From VXRJ01 sp965246995 (GTDB lineage: Bacteria > Acidobacteriota > Vicinamibacteria > Vicinamibacterales > UBA8438), in NCBI GenBank assembly GCA_965246995.1, contig OZ252008.1, forward strand, positions 1,364,001-1,428,000: DNA of 64,000 nucleotides, given 5' to 3'. Made by a program: the position numbers and the translations under genes. The notes under the pieces are model-generated. The model worked only from the letters and a program-made list of their open reading frames with translations, made no database searches and was not told where the DNA came from. This document shows, piece by piece, positions 25,605 to 34,403 of this stretch; the first letter of the stretch is position 1; the number at the start of each line of letters is the position of its first letter.

Positions 25605-27596
25605 ATGTGGAAATGGAGCCGTCCGGCGGCACTTGCGAAGCTTCTGGCGCTCGTCCTGCTTCTTCCGGCAACCGCCGCGGGGCAGGACGTCGAATGGCGG
25701 TCGTATGGTTCGGACGTTGCCAGCAGCAAGTACTCGCCGCTCGATCAGATCAATGCGGATACGGTCGGCGACCTGGAGATCGTCTGGCGGCAGTCGGTGG
25801 TCCCGGAGGCGATCCGGCAGGACAGCGACTTCACGCCGCCCGTCGCAGCCCAAAACACCCCGTTGATGGCGGACGGCCGCCTCTATATCAGCACCGGCCT
25901 CGGCACGGTTGCCGCGCTCGACGCCACGACCGGCGAGTTGCTCTGGCACGATCTGCCGCCGGGGCGGGACGGCGAGCCGTTCACGCGGGTGCGGCAGACG
26001 CGGGGAGTGGCGTACTGGGACGATCCGCAAAGCGACGACGCCCGCGTCCTTGCCGTGGTCGGTTCGTCCCTGGTGGCGCTGAACGCGAGTACCGGTGAGC
26101 GCTATCCCGACTTCGGCGACGGCGGGGAAGTCAACCTCCGGGACGGGTTCCGCCGCCCCGTGGAGACGTTCGGTTGGGGGTCGGCCCCGCTCGTCGTCGG
26201 CGATATCGTCGTCATCGGCTCCTTCATGACCGACGTCACGAACGCGACGATGCCGGCGCTCAAGGAAATGCCGCCCGGCGACGTCCGCGGCTTCGATGTC
26301 CGGACCGGCCGGCAGGTCTGGATCTTCCACACCGTCCCACAGGAAGGGGAGCCGGGTAACGAGACGTGGCTGACGGCGCTCAGCGAGGACAGGGCGTCCT
26401 GGGAGTACACCGGCAACACCAACATGTGGGCGTGGCCGAGCGCCGACGAGGAACTGGGCTACGTTTATCTGCCGCTGTCGACGCCGACCAACGACTACTA
26501 CGGCGGTTACCGGCCGGGTGACAATCTGTTTGCCGAGAGCCTCGTCTGCCTCGACGCGCGGACCGGCGAACTGGTCTGGTACTTCCAGGCGGTGCACCAC
26601 GGCATCTGGGACTACGACTTCCCGGCCGCGCCGAACGTCGTCGACATCCGCCTTCCTGGCCGCGCCGAGCCGGTGCGGGCGATCGCTGCGGTAAGCAAGC
26701 AGGCGTTTACCTATGTCCTCGACCGCGTGACCGGCGAGCCGGTCTGGCCGATCGAGGAGCGACCGGTCGCGGCGGGCGATGTGCCGGGGGAGTGGTACGC
26801 AGCGACCCAGCCTTTCCCGACGAAACCGCCGCCGTTCGATCAGCAGGGGACGACGGTGGACGACCTGATCGACTTCACGCCCGAGTTGCGCCGCGACGCC
26901 CTCGAGGTGTTCGAGCAGTACGCCACCGGTCCGCTATTCACGCCTCCCTCCCTGGTGGATCGCGAATCCGGGGGAACAAAGGGCATGCTTCAGATGCCGG
27001 GCGTCGTGGGTGGCGCCGACTGGGGCGGGGCGGCGGTCGACCCGGAGACCGGCATCCTGTACGTCCCCTCGGTCCACAGCGAATCGGTGATTGGCATCGT
27101 CGCCTCCGAGCATCCCCGTTCGGATATGCGGCTGGTGGTGGAGACGCTCGCCACGCTGCAGGGACCGAACGAGCTGCCGCTCTTCAAGCCGCCGTACGGC
27201 CGACTCGTGGCCATCGACCTGAACCGCGGCGAGATCCTCTGGTCGGTCGCGAACGGTGATGGGCCGCGCGACCATCCGGCGTTGCGCGATCTCGATCTCC
27301 CGAAACTGGGTCAGCCGGGCCGGGTGTCTCCGCTTGTGACCAAGTCGCTCGTCTTCCTGGGCGAAGGGGGCAACGCCGGCGTCGTCGTCCTGAACACCCT
27401 GTATGGCGGGGCCGGCGGGAAGACGTTCCGCGCCTACGAGAAGGCGACTGGCGCCGTGGTCTGGGAAAAGACGCTGCCGGGCGGTACGACCGCGGCCCCG
27501 ATGACCTACCTGGTGGACGGCCGGCAGTACATCGTCGTCACCGTCGGCTGGGATGACATGCCGTCGGAATACATCGCCCTCGCACTGCCGGAGTAG
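25605..27596 (+). CDS. secreted PQQ-dependent dehydrogenase (quinoprotein, third copy)
   Basis: 663 aa from the ATG at 25605 (MWKWSRPAALAKLLALVLLL signal peptide). The frame is open further upstream only because the repeat is open; that part is not native. Propeller features match the other two copies: EWRSYGSDVASSKYSPLDQI, HHGIWDYDFPAAPNVVDIRL, AVSKQAFTYVLDRVTGEPVW and PGVVGGADWGGAAVDPETG. No heme motif. There is no Shine-Dalgarno-like sequence: the 20 nt before the ATG are the repeat's right end. Expression may therefore depend on the element or on coupling. Confidence 0.9.
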   Translation: MWKWSRPAALAKLLALVLLLPATAAGQDVEWRSYGSDVASSKYSPLDQINADTVGDLEIVWRQSVVPEAIRQDSDFTPPVAAQNTPLMADGRLYISTGLGTVAALDATTGELLWHDLPPGRDGEPFTRVRQTRGVAYWDDPQSDDARVLAVVGSSLVALNASTGERYPDFGDGGEVNLRDGFRRPVETFGWGSAPLVVGDIVVIGSFMTDVTNATMPALKEMPPGDVRGFDVRTGRQVWIFHTVPQEGEPGNETWLTALSEDRASWEYTGNTNMWAWPSADEELGYVYLPLSTPTNDYYGGYRPGDNLFAESLVCLDARTGELVWYFQAVHHGIWDYDFPAAPNVVDIRLPGRAEPVRAIAAVSKQAFTYVLDRVTGEPVWPIEERPVAAGDVPGEWYAATQPFPTKPPPFDQQGTTVDDLIDFTPELRRDALEVFEQYATGPLFTPPSLVDRESGGTKGMLQMPGVVGGADWGGAAVDPETGILYVPSVHSESVIGIVASEHPRSDMRLVVETLATLQGPNELPLFKPPYGRLVAIDLNRGEILWSVANGDGPRDHPALRDLDLPKLGQPGRVSPLVTKSLVFLGEGGNAGVVVLNTLYGGAGGKTFRAYEKATGAVVWEKTLPGGTTAAPMTYLVDGRQYIVVTVGWDDMPSEYIALALPE

Positions 27597-27640
27597 CGCG
27601 CGGCACTATTCCTGGACGTCGCGAACCGCTCGTGGGTGCG

Positions 27641-27805
27641 CTACTTGGGCCGGGCGAGTAGCCAGCCGAGTACGAAGGCTCCGACGCCGGCGCCGAAGAT
27701 TCTTGGGCTCGGGCCGAGTGGGCCGGCAGTGACGATGGCGGCCAGGAGCAGCCACATGCCCAGGAGCTGGAGACCGCGGCCGACATAGTAGATGAAGCCA
27801 GGCAT
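27641..27805 (-). CDS. small two-helix membrane protein
   Basis: 54 aa, a short gene that is easy to miss. It begins MPGFIYYVGRGLQLLGMWLL and ends GAFVLGWLLARPK, with two transmembrane helices separated by a GPLGPSPRIFG loop. It starts 3 nt after the rarA stop on the same strand, so it is probably the last gene of that transcript. No function known. Confidence 0.65.
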   Translation of the reverse strand: MPGFIYYVGRGLQLLGMWLLLAAIVTAGPLGPSPRIFGAGVGAFVLGWLLARPK

Positions 27806-27808
27806 CGA

Positions 27809-29173
27809 TTACGTCTCGCTCTCGTCATCGGTACGGCGTTTCCGCGCCTTCAGCTCGATCCAGGCGTCCAGCCGCCGCGCGATTTCCTTCTCGAAGCCGC
27901 GGCTCGTGGGGCGGTAGTAGCGGCGGCCGGAAAGGCTAGAGGGTAGGCAGTCCATGCCGGTTACGGCGTCCGGATCGTCATGGGCGTAACGATAGCCCCG
28001 TCCATAGTCCAACTCCCGCATCAGTCGCGTCGGCGCATTCCGGAGGTGGAGCGGCACGGGCTCGGCGACATCCGCATGCGCGTCGGCCGCCGCTTGGTTG
28101 TAGGCGGCGTACACGGCGTTGCTCTTCGGCGCGGTGGCCAGGTAGGTGACTGCCTGGGCGAGCGCGGTGTTCCCCTCCGGCATGCCGATGAACTGGAGGG
28201 CATCCTTCGCCGCCACGACGACCGTCAGCGCCGCGGGGTCGGCATTGCCGACATCCTCCGATGCGAAACGGATCAGGCGCCGCGCGATGTAGCCCGGATC
28301 CTCCCCGGCTTCGATCATCCTGGCCAGCCAATAAACCGCGGCATCCGGATCGCTGTTCCGGAGCGACTTGTGGAGCGCGGATATCAGGTTGAAGTGTTCC
28401 TCACCCGACTTGTCGTACAGCAACGAGCGTTTCTGCAGCGTCTTGGCGAGCAGTGCGCTGTCGATCTTTCCTCCGTCGTCCGGCCCGGCGGCGATCGTCG
28501 CGGCCAGTTCCAGCAGGTTCAGTGCGATGCGTGCGTCGCCATTCGCATGCCTTGCGATCGCGGCGAGCGCATCGTCGTCCGCGGTAAGGTTCCTGCTACC
28601 CAATCCCCGCTCCGCATCATCGACTGCGCGCCGCAGAATCGCTTCCGTCGCGTCTGAGGGGAGTGGCTGGAGGACGAATACCTTGGAGCGTGACAGCAGG
28701 GCGGCGTTTACCTCGAAGGAGGGGTTTTCGGTCGTCGCACCAATCAAGGTGATGTCTCCCGCCTCGACGCGTGGCAGGAATGCGTCCTGCTGTGCCTTGT
28801 TGAAACGGTGGATCTCGTCGACAAAGAGGATGGTCCGGCGCCCCAGGTGGCGGCGTGCTTCCTCCGCCTCCGCCATCACCGCCTTGATGTCCTTGATGCC
28901 GGAGAGGACCGCGCTGAACGCAATGAAGTGCGCTTCCGTCGCACCGGCGATGAGCCGCGCGATCGTCGTCTTGCCGGTCCCGGGCGGTCCCCACAGGATG
29001 ATCGACTGCAGGGCATCCCGGGTGATTGCTTCTCGCAGCGGCTGGCCCGGCGCGAGTAGCTCCGCCTGCCCTTCGATCTGGTCGAACGTCTGTGGGCGCA
29101 TCCGTTCGGCCAGCGGGGTAGCCGCCACCCGCTGGTTCGAATCGTCTGCGTCGAAGAGTCCCGCCGGCGTCAT
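27809..29173 (-). CDS. rarA: replication-associated recombination protein A (RarA/MgsA AAA+ ATPase)
   Basis: 454 aa. AAA+ ATPase that acts at stalled replication forks. Walker A WGPPGTGKTTIARLIA, Walker B LFVDEIHRFNKAQQDAFLP, sensor GATTENPSFEVNAALLSR. The C-terminal tetramerisation region contains LARMIEAGEDPGYIARRLIR and the conserved terminal PTSRGFEKEIARRL. Overlaps the upstream methyltransferase gene by four bases. Confidence 0.95.
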   Translation of the reverse strand: MTPAGLFDADDSNQRVAATPLAERMRPQTFDQIEGQAELLAPGQPLREAITRDALQSIILWGPPGTGKTTIARLIAGATEAHFIAFSAVLSGIKDIKAVMAEAEEARRHLGRRTILFVDEIHRFNKAQQDAFLPRVEAGDITLIGATTENPSFEVNAALLSRSKVFVLQPLPSDATEAILRRAVDDAERGLGSRNLTADDDALAAIARHANGDARIALNLLELAATIAAGPDDGGKIDSALLAKTLQKRSLLYDKSGEEHFNLISALHKSLRNSDPDAAVYWLARMIEAGEDPGYIARRLIRFASEDVGNADPAALTVVVAAKDALQFIGMPEGNTALAQAVTYLATAPKSNAVYAAYNQAAADAHADVAEPVPLHLRNAPTRLMRELDYGRGYRYAHDDPDAVTGMDCLPSSLSGRRYYRPTSRGFEKEIARRLDAWIELKARKRRTDDESET

Positions 29174-30018
29174 GGGAGGGTCACCTGAACTGGCGCCGGC
29201 CGGTCCGCCATGGTCCGCTGCCGGCGTGCCTCGTAGGCGATCAGTGCCGCTGCGACCGACGCGTTCAGCGAGTCGACCCCGTCCGCCATGGGGATGGAGA
29301 GAGTTGCGTCGGCCGCGTCGGCCGCTGCCGGATCCATTCCGGCCCCTTCGCTACCGATCAGCACGACCGTCGGCTGGCGCAGGTCAATGGCGTAGAGGGA
29401 TTCCTTGCCGTGCGGCGTGGCCGCCACCACGCGGAAGCCTGCCGCTGTCGCGTGCGCCACGAGATCGCCGGTGTCGTCCGCGTCCGCCACCGGGATCCGG
29501 AACGTGCTCCCCATCGCGCCGCGTAACGCTTTCTCCCCGAACGGATCCGCACTCTCTGCCGAGACGATGACGCCACTCGCCCCTGCCGCATCCGCGGCCC
29601 GGATGATCGCGCCCAGGTTGCCAGGATCCTGCACGCCCGCCGGGGCCAGTACGCACCCCTGCGCCGGAACCGCCTGTCCCAACAGGTCGTCCACCGCCAC
29701 GGGACGGTGCGTCGCGAGCGCGACGGCACGCGACGGGGAGGTCGATCGACTGACGGCAGACATTACCCGTTCGCCGCCGGCGACGACGTTGACCTTCGAG
29801 GTCTCGCACGCTTGCAGCAGCGCCCTGATCGTTGGATCTTCCTGGCGCACCGCCGCCAGCGCGACGATCACTACGTCGATCGGAACCGACGACCGCAGCG
29901 CATCGGCCACTAGGCGGACGCCGTCGAGCAACAGGTGGGTCCGTGTCCGCCGGCGCGCGCGCGTCACCTCGCGGAAGCGGCTGACGAGCGGGTTGTGGCG
30001 GCTGGTGATCGGCTCCAC
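29170..30018 (-). CDS. TrmH/SpoU-family RNA methyltransferase
   Basis: 282 aa from a GTG (30018); a TTG at 30054 would add 12 residues. 2'-O-ribose methyltransferase with the SPOUT knot: N-terminal substrate-binding domain (ITSRHNPLVSRFREV, HLLLDGVRLV), then motifs DPGNLGAIIRAADAAGASGV, VVLIGSEGAGMDP and DSLNASVAAALIAYEARRQR. Resembles RlmB/TsnR-like 23S rRNA enzymes, but the exact target cannot be read from sequence. Coupled to rarA. Confidence 0.88.
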   Translation of the reverse strand: MEPITSRHNPLVSRFREVTRARRRTRTHLLLDGVRLVADALRSSVPIDVVIVALAAVRQEDPTIRALLQACETSKVNVVAGGERVMSAVSRSTSPSRAVALATHRPVAVDDLLGQAVPAQGCVLAPAGVQDPGNLGAIIRAADAAGASGVIVSAESADPFGEKALRGAMGSTFRIPVADADDTGDLVAHATAAGFRVVAATPHGKESLYAIDLRQPTVVLIGSEGAGMDPAAADAADATLSIPMADGVDSLNASVAAALIAYEARRQRTMADRPAPVQVTLP

Positions 30019-30103
30019 GGCGGGCGCCGTCAGTCTAGCAAACCCCCCGTACAAACTGTGCTACGCTGGGAACCGCCCCCGGTTTCCTATCGAGTACCCC
30101 CGC

Positions 30104-30568
30104 ATGAAGGAACGGCTCATCAAACGGTTCGAGAACGAAATCGCCACGCTCAGTCGCGAACTGAAACACGAGCTCCCCAAGGAAATCCAGCGCGCGCGCG
30201 AGCTCGGCGACCTGCGTGAGAATGCTGAATACCATGCTGCCAAGGAACGGCAACGCCTGGTCGAAGCGCGCATCAGCATGCTAGCCGCGCGCGTGTCGGA
30301 ACTGTCTCTCATGAACCTCGGCAACCTGCCGCGGGATCGGGCCGCCCTTGGCTCGAGGGTGGAACTGCGCGCCGGCGACGGCAAGATGGTCAAGTACGAA
30401 CTGGTGATGCCGGAGGACACCGACCCGTCAAAGGGGTGGGTTTCCACCGCCTCCCCAATCGGTCGCGCAATTGTCGGCAAGGAAGAAGGGGACGAGATCC
30501 ACGTAACTACGCCGGCTGGCGTCCGTGAGTTCGAACTGGTCAAGCTGACCACCATTCACGAGGCTTGA
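30104..30568 (+). CDS. greA: transcription elongation factor GreA
   Basis: 154 aa. N-terminal coiled coil with the acidic tip residues in RARELGDLRENAEYHAAKER, and C-terminal FKBP-like domain (PSKGWVSTASPIGRAIVGKE, GDEIHVTTPAGVREFELV). Rescues backtracked RNA polymerase. The ATG at 30104 gives the canonical N-terminus. It is divergent from the methyltransferase gene and immediately precedes the patatin-like gene (9-nt gap). Confidence 0.95.
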   Translation: MKERLIKRFENEIATLSRELKHELPKEIQRARELGDLRENAEYHAAKERQRLVEARISMLAARVSELSLMNLGNLPRDRAALGSRVELRAGDGKMVKYELVMPEDTDPSKGWVSTASPIGRAIVGKEEGDEIHVTTPAGVREFELVKLTTIHEA

Positions 30569-30577
30569 CGCCCTACC

Positions 30578-32116
30578 GTGCCAGCTGCCGAGTCGTCGCA
30601 CCGCTACATTCCACAGTTGCGAACGGCGCTGGTGTTGACCGGCACCGGTACCGCTGGCGCCTACCACGCCGGTGTGCTTCGCGCGCTCTCGGAAGCCGGG
30701 GTGAAGATCGACCTGATAGCCGGTCGCGGCATCGGTGCCGTCGGTGCGCTCTTCGCGGCAGTGGACGGTGGCGCGCGCCTCTGGGAGGACGGTGGCCGCT
30801 GGCGTGGCGCCGGCGTGCGAAAGCTGTACCGCTGGCGCCGCTCGCTGCGGATCGCGGCCTGGATGTTCGGCGCCATTTTTGCGGCGTTGGCGTTGCCGCT
30901 CCTGGTGCTGCTGGGCGCGGCCATCGTTTATCCCGTCAACTACTTCCTGACACTGTTGGGCGTCGAAGCGGGCGCGAGCCTGGTGGCGGCGTACGCCCGG
31001 CTGCTTGCGACGCAGTTCGATCCGTCAGGCGTCTCCGCCTACATCCCGCGGCTGGTGGTGGCGGCAGTCGCGACGCTGGTGGCGTTTCTCGCGATCGATG
31101 CGTTCCAGACCGCTACCCGGTCACGCCATCGACGGCGTGCGCGGGGTGGCCTGTGGTGGCGGCTGATCGGCACGCCGCTCGATCGGCAGGTTGCGGCCGA
31201 CTGGTTCATCCGGGGTATTTGGGATCTGACTCGGGGCGCCGCCGCTGTCGCACCCCCCGGGCGGGACGATGTGGGGAAGCGCTACGCCGAACTGTTGGCT
31301 GACAACGTGGACCATCCCGGGTTCCGCGAAGTGCTTGTGCAGGTGCATGACGTCGACGCGCGGCGTGACCTCGTTGTCGGACTGCTGGGCGAATCGTACC
31401 GCGCGGCATTTTTTCAGGGGGGTGCCGAGGACCCGGACCGGCCGCTCGAGGCAATTGACGCGACCGGCAATGCCGGCCGGCATCTGATGGACGCGTTGGC
31501 CGGTGCGCTGACGGTTCCGGTAGTGAATGACCCGCATCTTGTGACGTTCGCGGCGGAGAGCGCCTGGCGGGGCGAGACGCATCGCCTGTGCGACCGGTTC
31601 GATGGGATCGCGCGCCTGCTCGACGACGTGGCGCGTGCCGGCGCGGCGCAGGTGATCATCGTTTCCGCGGTCCCGTCCGCCGCCGGCCCGCACGCGCTCG
31701 ATGCCGATCGCCGCGACATGCGGGGTCGGGCCGGACAGTATCTGGCCGGTCTCGAGATTGCGGCACTGCGGGACGCGATAGCCAGCCGGCGCGATCGGTT
31801 CTCCGCAGTGTTCGAGGTGCAGCCGGCACACAACCCGATCGGTCCGTTCGATTTCGATGGCTGCTACGACGAACGATCCGACCGGCGCGTGTCGCTCGAC
31901 GAACTGATCAATCGCGGCTACGAGGATGGAGGCTGGCAGTTCGTCGACGCAGTAGTGGGGGCGAGCGGCGAGCTGATCGACACGCCCCCAGGCGAGCGTC
32001 CGGCCGCGGTCGAACCGTCGCTGTCGGAACGGCTGACGGGGCACGAGAGGCCGCTACGGATCGATCCGACACCACCCGGTTCCGGGGTGCCGCCGGCTTA
32101 CCGCCCCGATGATTAA
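30578..32116 (+). CDS. degenerate patatin-like membrane protein
   Basis: 512 aa from GTG. The N-terminus follows a patatin: TALVLTGTGTAGAYHAGVLR in the oxyanion-loop position, then IDLIAGRGIGAVGALF in the position of the nucleophile elbow GxSxG. Here the elbow reads G-R-G-I-G (49-53), so the catalytic serine is glycine, and the oxyanion motif is GTGTAG instead of GGGxRG. Two or three transmembrane helices interrupt the domain (WMFGAIFAALALPLLVLLGA and LVVAAVATLVAFLAID). The C-terminal half still has VIIVSAVPS. Hydrolysis is unlikely; a structural or regulatory role is possible. Its TAA stop is within the left end of repeat copy C. Confidence 0.75.
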   Translation: MPAAESSHRYIPQLRTALVLTGTGTAGAYHAGVLRALSEAGVKIDLIAGRGIGAVGALFAAVDGGARLWEDGGRWRGAGVRKLYRWRRSLRIAAWMFGAIFAALALPLLVLLGAAIVYPVNYFLTLLGVEAGASLVAAYARLLATQFDPSGVSAYIPRLVVAAVATLVAFLAIDAFQTATRSRHRRRARGGLWWRLIGTPLDRQVAADWFIRGIWDLTRGAAAVAPPGRDDVGKRYAELLADNVDHPGFREVLVQVHDVDARRDLVVGLLGESYRAAFFQGGAEDPDRPLEAIDATGNAGRHLMDALAGALTVPVVNDPHLVTFAAESAWRGETHRLCDRFDGIARLLDDVARAGAAQVIIVSAVPSAAGPHALDADRRDMRGRAGQYLAGLEIAALRDAIASRRDRFSAVFEVQPAHNPIGPFDFDGCYDERSDRRVSLDELINRGYEDGGWQFVDAVVGASGELIDTPPGERPAAVEPSLSERLTGHERPLRIDPTPPGSGVPPAYRPDD

Positions 32117-32206
32117 GAGCCCGTGTTGAAACCCCCGCTACATTCGAGCGGCGATGCATCCCGCCTGAACGGCGTTGCTCCGCGGGGTTTCACCACGGAC
32201 TCCTAG
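32114..32206. repeat. MITE-like palindromic element, internally deleted copy C
   Basis: 93 bp. Keeps both ends (left TTAAGAGCCCGTGTTGAAAC, right GGTTTCACCACGGACTCCTAG less one base in this quote) and the first half of the body (CGAGCGGCGATGCATCCCGC) but lacks the central ATATGGCCAATAT part. It lies exactly between two convergent genes and provides both stops: TAA at 32114-32116 for the patatin-like gene and TAG at 32203-32205 on the minus strand for the DHH phosphoesterase gene. The palindrome could serve as a bidirectional terminator. Confidence 0.8.
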
Positions 32207-33294
32207 TCTTCCTTCGGCTTCGCGGTGATTCGCGGCGGGCTCATCCGGCGTTCTCCACCGCCGGTGCGGCGCGGCTCGGAGAGGAACTCGCGCGCCAGTC
32301 GTCCCAGCTGCGTGGCGATCGCTCCCTCGCCGACCGCGCCGAAAGCCGTCTCGAAGGTTGCAAGCGGCATCACCGCCTTCGCCATCGAGCGGTGGCCGCC
32401 AGCGCTGCCAATCTTGTTGAAGAACCGGGTGACGAAAGTGCCGGCGTTGCGCGAATAACCCAGGTTGCGAACCGACACGATCAGGTTCTTGTCCAGAACT
32501 CCGGAGACAACCGACCACTGCACCTCGTCGATCTGAAGCAGGTAGTCGGCGACGAACGGCACCAGGTCCTCGCGTGACAGCTCGCCCAGGTGCGCGGCGA
32601 AGACCCGATCGTGCATCTCGCCAGCCTGTGCCGCGCGCGCGACGTACTGCAGTCGCTCGAGCGTGATGGATCCCTCCATTTTTCGGACGAGCGCGGTGTC
32701 GGCAAGCGGGTAGAGATACGTGAACGCTTCGAGGTCGCCCAGGTTGGTCTGCCGGGACAGAAAGAGCGTGTCCGACTTGATCGCGTAGAGCATGGCCGTC
32801 GCGATCCGCTCGGAGATGTTGACGTCCACCGCGCGCAGATGCTCGGTCAGGATCGTCGCGGTTGAGCCGTAGTCAGGCCGGATGTCCTTGAAGCGGGTCT
32901 TGTAGCCGGGCCGGTCGGGATGGTGGTCCACCACCAGGTCGACGTCGTTCAGCAGGCCGCCGAAGTAGTGCGGCTGCACGTCTACCGTGACTATCCGGTC
33001 ATACCCGCCGAGCGATTCGGCCGTGAGCGGCTCCACTTCGATATCGAGCAACTCGGCCATCCGCAGGTTCTCGGGGCGGGTGACACCATGGAACGCGCCG
33101 AGAATCGCGGTGGTTTTCTTCCGGTGGAGCAGGGCGCGCATGGCAAGCCCGCTCGCCAGGGCGTCCGGGTCGGGATCGTGGTGCAGGAGGATGAGGACGC
33201 GGCCGGCATCGTCGAAGTGGCGCTGGTACTGCTCCACAAGCGTCCGGAGGGAGGGCTGGACCTCCTCCGTAAGCGCCATCTTGGCCCGCTTCAT
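32203..33294 (-). CDS. DHH-family phosphoesterase (NrnA-like)
   Basis: 363 aa. DHH motifs: LILLHHDPDPDALASGLAMR (about 34-53), VTVDVQPHYFG, LVVDHHPDRPG; the C-terminal DHHA1 region has the glycine-rich GSAGGHRSMAKAVMPL. Relatives degrade nanoRNA and pAp. The C-terminus (RRMSPPRITAKPKED) ends on the TAG contributed by repeat copy C. A TATAAT on the minus strand only 12 nt from the ATG suggests a very short leader. Confidence 0.88.
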   Translation of the reverse strand: MKRAKMALTEEVQPSLRTLVEQYQRHFDDAGRVLILLHHDPDPDALASGLAMRALLHRKKTTAILGAFHGVTRPENLRMAELLDIEVEPLTAESLGGYDRIVTVDVQPHYFGGLLNDVDLVVDHHPDRPGYKTRFKDIRPDYGSTATILTEHLRAVDVNISERIATAMLYAIKSDTLFLSRQTNLGDLEAFTYLYPLADTALVRKMEGSITLERLQYVARAAQAGEMHDRVFAAHLGELSREDLVPFVADYLLQIDEVQWSVVSGVLDKNLIVSVRNLGYSRNAGTFVTRFFNKIGSAGGHRSMAKAVMPLATFETAFGAVGEGAIATQLGRLAREFLSEPRRTGGGERRMSPPRITAKPKED

Positions 33295-33305
33295 GACGAC
33301 CGGTC

Positions 33306-33311
33306 ATTATA
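33306..33311 (-). promoter_or_regulatory. -10 box of the NrnA-like gene
   Basis: TATAAT on the minus strand ends 12 nt before the ATG at 33294, so transcription would begin about 5 nt upstream of the start codon. No Shine-Dalgarno sequence is visible in that space. No good -35. Confidence 0.45.
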
Positions 33312-33384
33312 GGCATTGTCGATACGGCTTGTTGTCTCGCGGCTGGGTCCTGACGACAGATCGCTGCAGTATCATCAGCGGACG

Positions 33385-34395
33385 ATGACGCGAGTCCGCC
33401 GGAGCGCCCGATCAGGTCTTCCGATCGCCGCCGCGTGGATCGCTGCCTTGGCTGTCGCGTTCGGCGCCATTGACGCTGCAGCGCAGCGACCCACCTTCAG
33501 CAGCGGCATCGATCTGGTTCATTTGGGTGTCACTGTCGCCGACCGGGACGGCAATCTGGTTACCGACCTTGTCGTGGACGACTTCGAGGTGCTCGAGGAT
33601 GGCGAGCCGCAGGAGATCCGGTACTTCTCGGTCGGCCTCGAGAGCGATGCCCAGCTGATCCCGCTCCACCTGGGTCTGCTGCTCGACATGAGCCAGAGCA
33701 TGGAAAGGACCGAGCGATTCCAGAAGACCGCTGCGATCCGCTTCCTGAATGCCGTCACTTACGCCGTCGACATGACGCTGGTCGACTTCGACACCGAGGT
33801 GCGTGTCGGCCGGTACGGCCAGGACGATTTCGGCCGAATGATCGAACGGATCCGGGGCCGCCGCCCGAAAGGCTATACCGCGCTGTACGACGCTCTCGGC
33901 GTCTATCTCGATGGCGCGTTCGAGCAGGATGGACGGAAAGTGCTGGTGCTCTACACGGACGGTGAGGACACCCGGAGCCGCCTTTCGATCCGCGACGCGC
34001 GCGACCTGCTGCGCGCATCCGACGTCACCGTGTACGCCGTCGGCTTTCAGGAATCGCTCCGGGCGCAGCAGCGGCAGCGGCAGCGAATGGTCCTTGGCCA
34101 ATTGACGGAAATGACCGGCGGGTATTCGTACTACCCGGACGACGTCGACGACCTGGACGAGATTTACGGCCGAATCGTCGAGGAACTCGACGGCCGCTAC
34201 TCGCTGGGCTTCATCTCTGCCAATCTGCGCCAGGATGGCACCTGGCGCGAACTGGAGGTGCGGCTGCGCGAAACCGATCGCCGCGACGACCTCCGCCAGC
34301 CGCGGATCCGGGTGCGTGAAGGCTACTTCGCCCCCTGGAACGAGACGGAGGCCGAGGCGGATACGGTGGCGGATGATCCGGACGGCCGGCGCTGA
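33385..34395 (+). CDS. secreted VWFA-related protein (acidobacterial type)
   Basis: 336 aa from the ATG at 33385 (signal peptide AAAWIAALAVAFGAIDAAAQ). Begins with the family's SGIDLVHLGVTVADRDGNLV and DLVVDDFEVLEDGEPQEIRY beta segment, then a von Willebrand A domain with an intact MIDAS (LLLDMSQSMERTERFQ, D about 101) and LVLYTDGEDTRSRLS. Such proteins are expanded in acidobacteria; their ligands are unknown. A TATCAT lies only 10 nt before the ATG, again suggesting little or no leader. Followed by uvrB after 8 nt. Confidence 0.88.
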   Translation: MTRVRRSARSGLPIAAAWIAALAVAFGAIDAAAQRPTFSSGIDLVHLGVTVADRDGNLVTDLVVDDFEVLEDGEPQEIRYFSVGLESDAQLIPLHLGLLLDMSQSMERTERFQKTAAIRFLNAVTYAVDMTLVDFDTEVRVGRYGQDDFGRMIERIRGRRPKGYTALYDALGVYLDGAFEQDGRKVLVLYTDGEDTRSRLSIRDARDLLRASDVTVYAVGFQESLRAQQRQRQRMVLGQLTEMTGGYSYYPDDVDDLDEIYGRIVEELDGRYSLGFISANLRQDGTWRELEVRLRETDRRDDLRQPRIRVREGYFAPWNETEAEADTVADDPDGRR

Positions 34396-34403
34396 TCGCA
34401 CGG

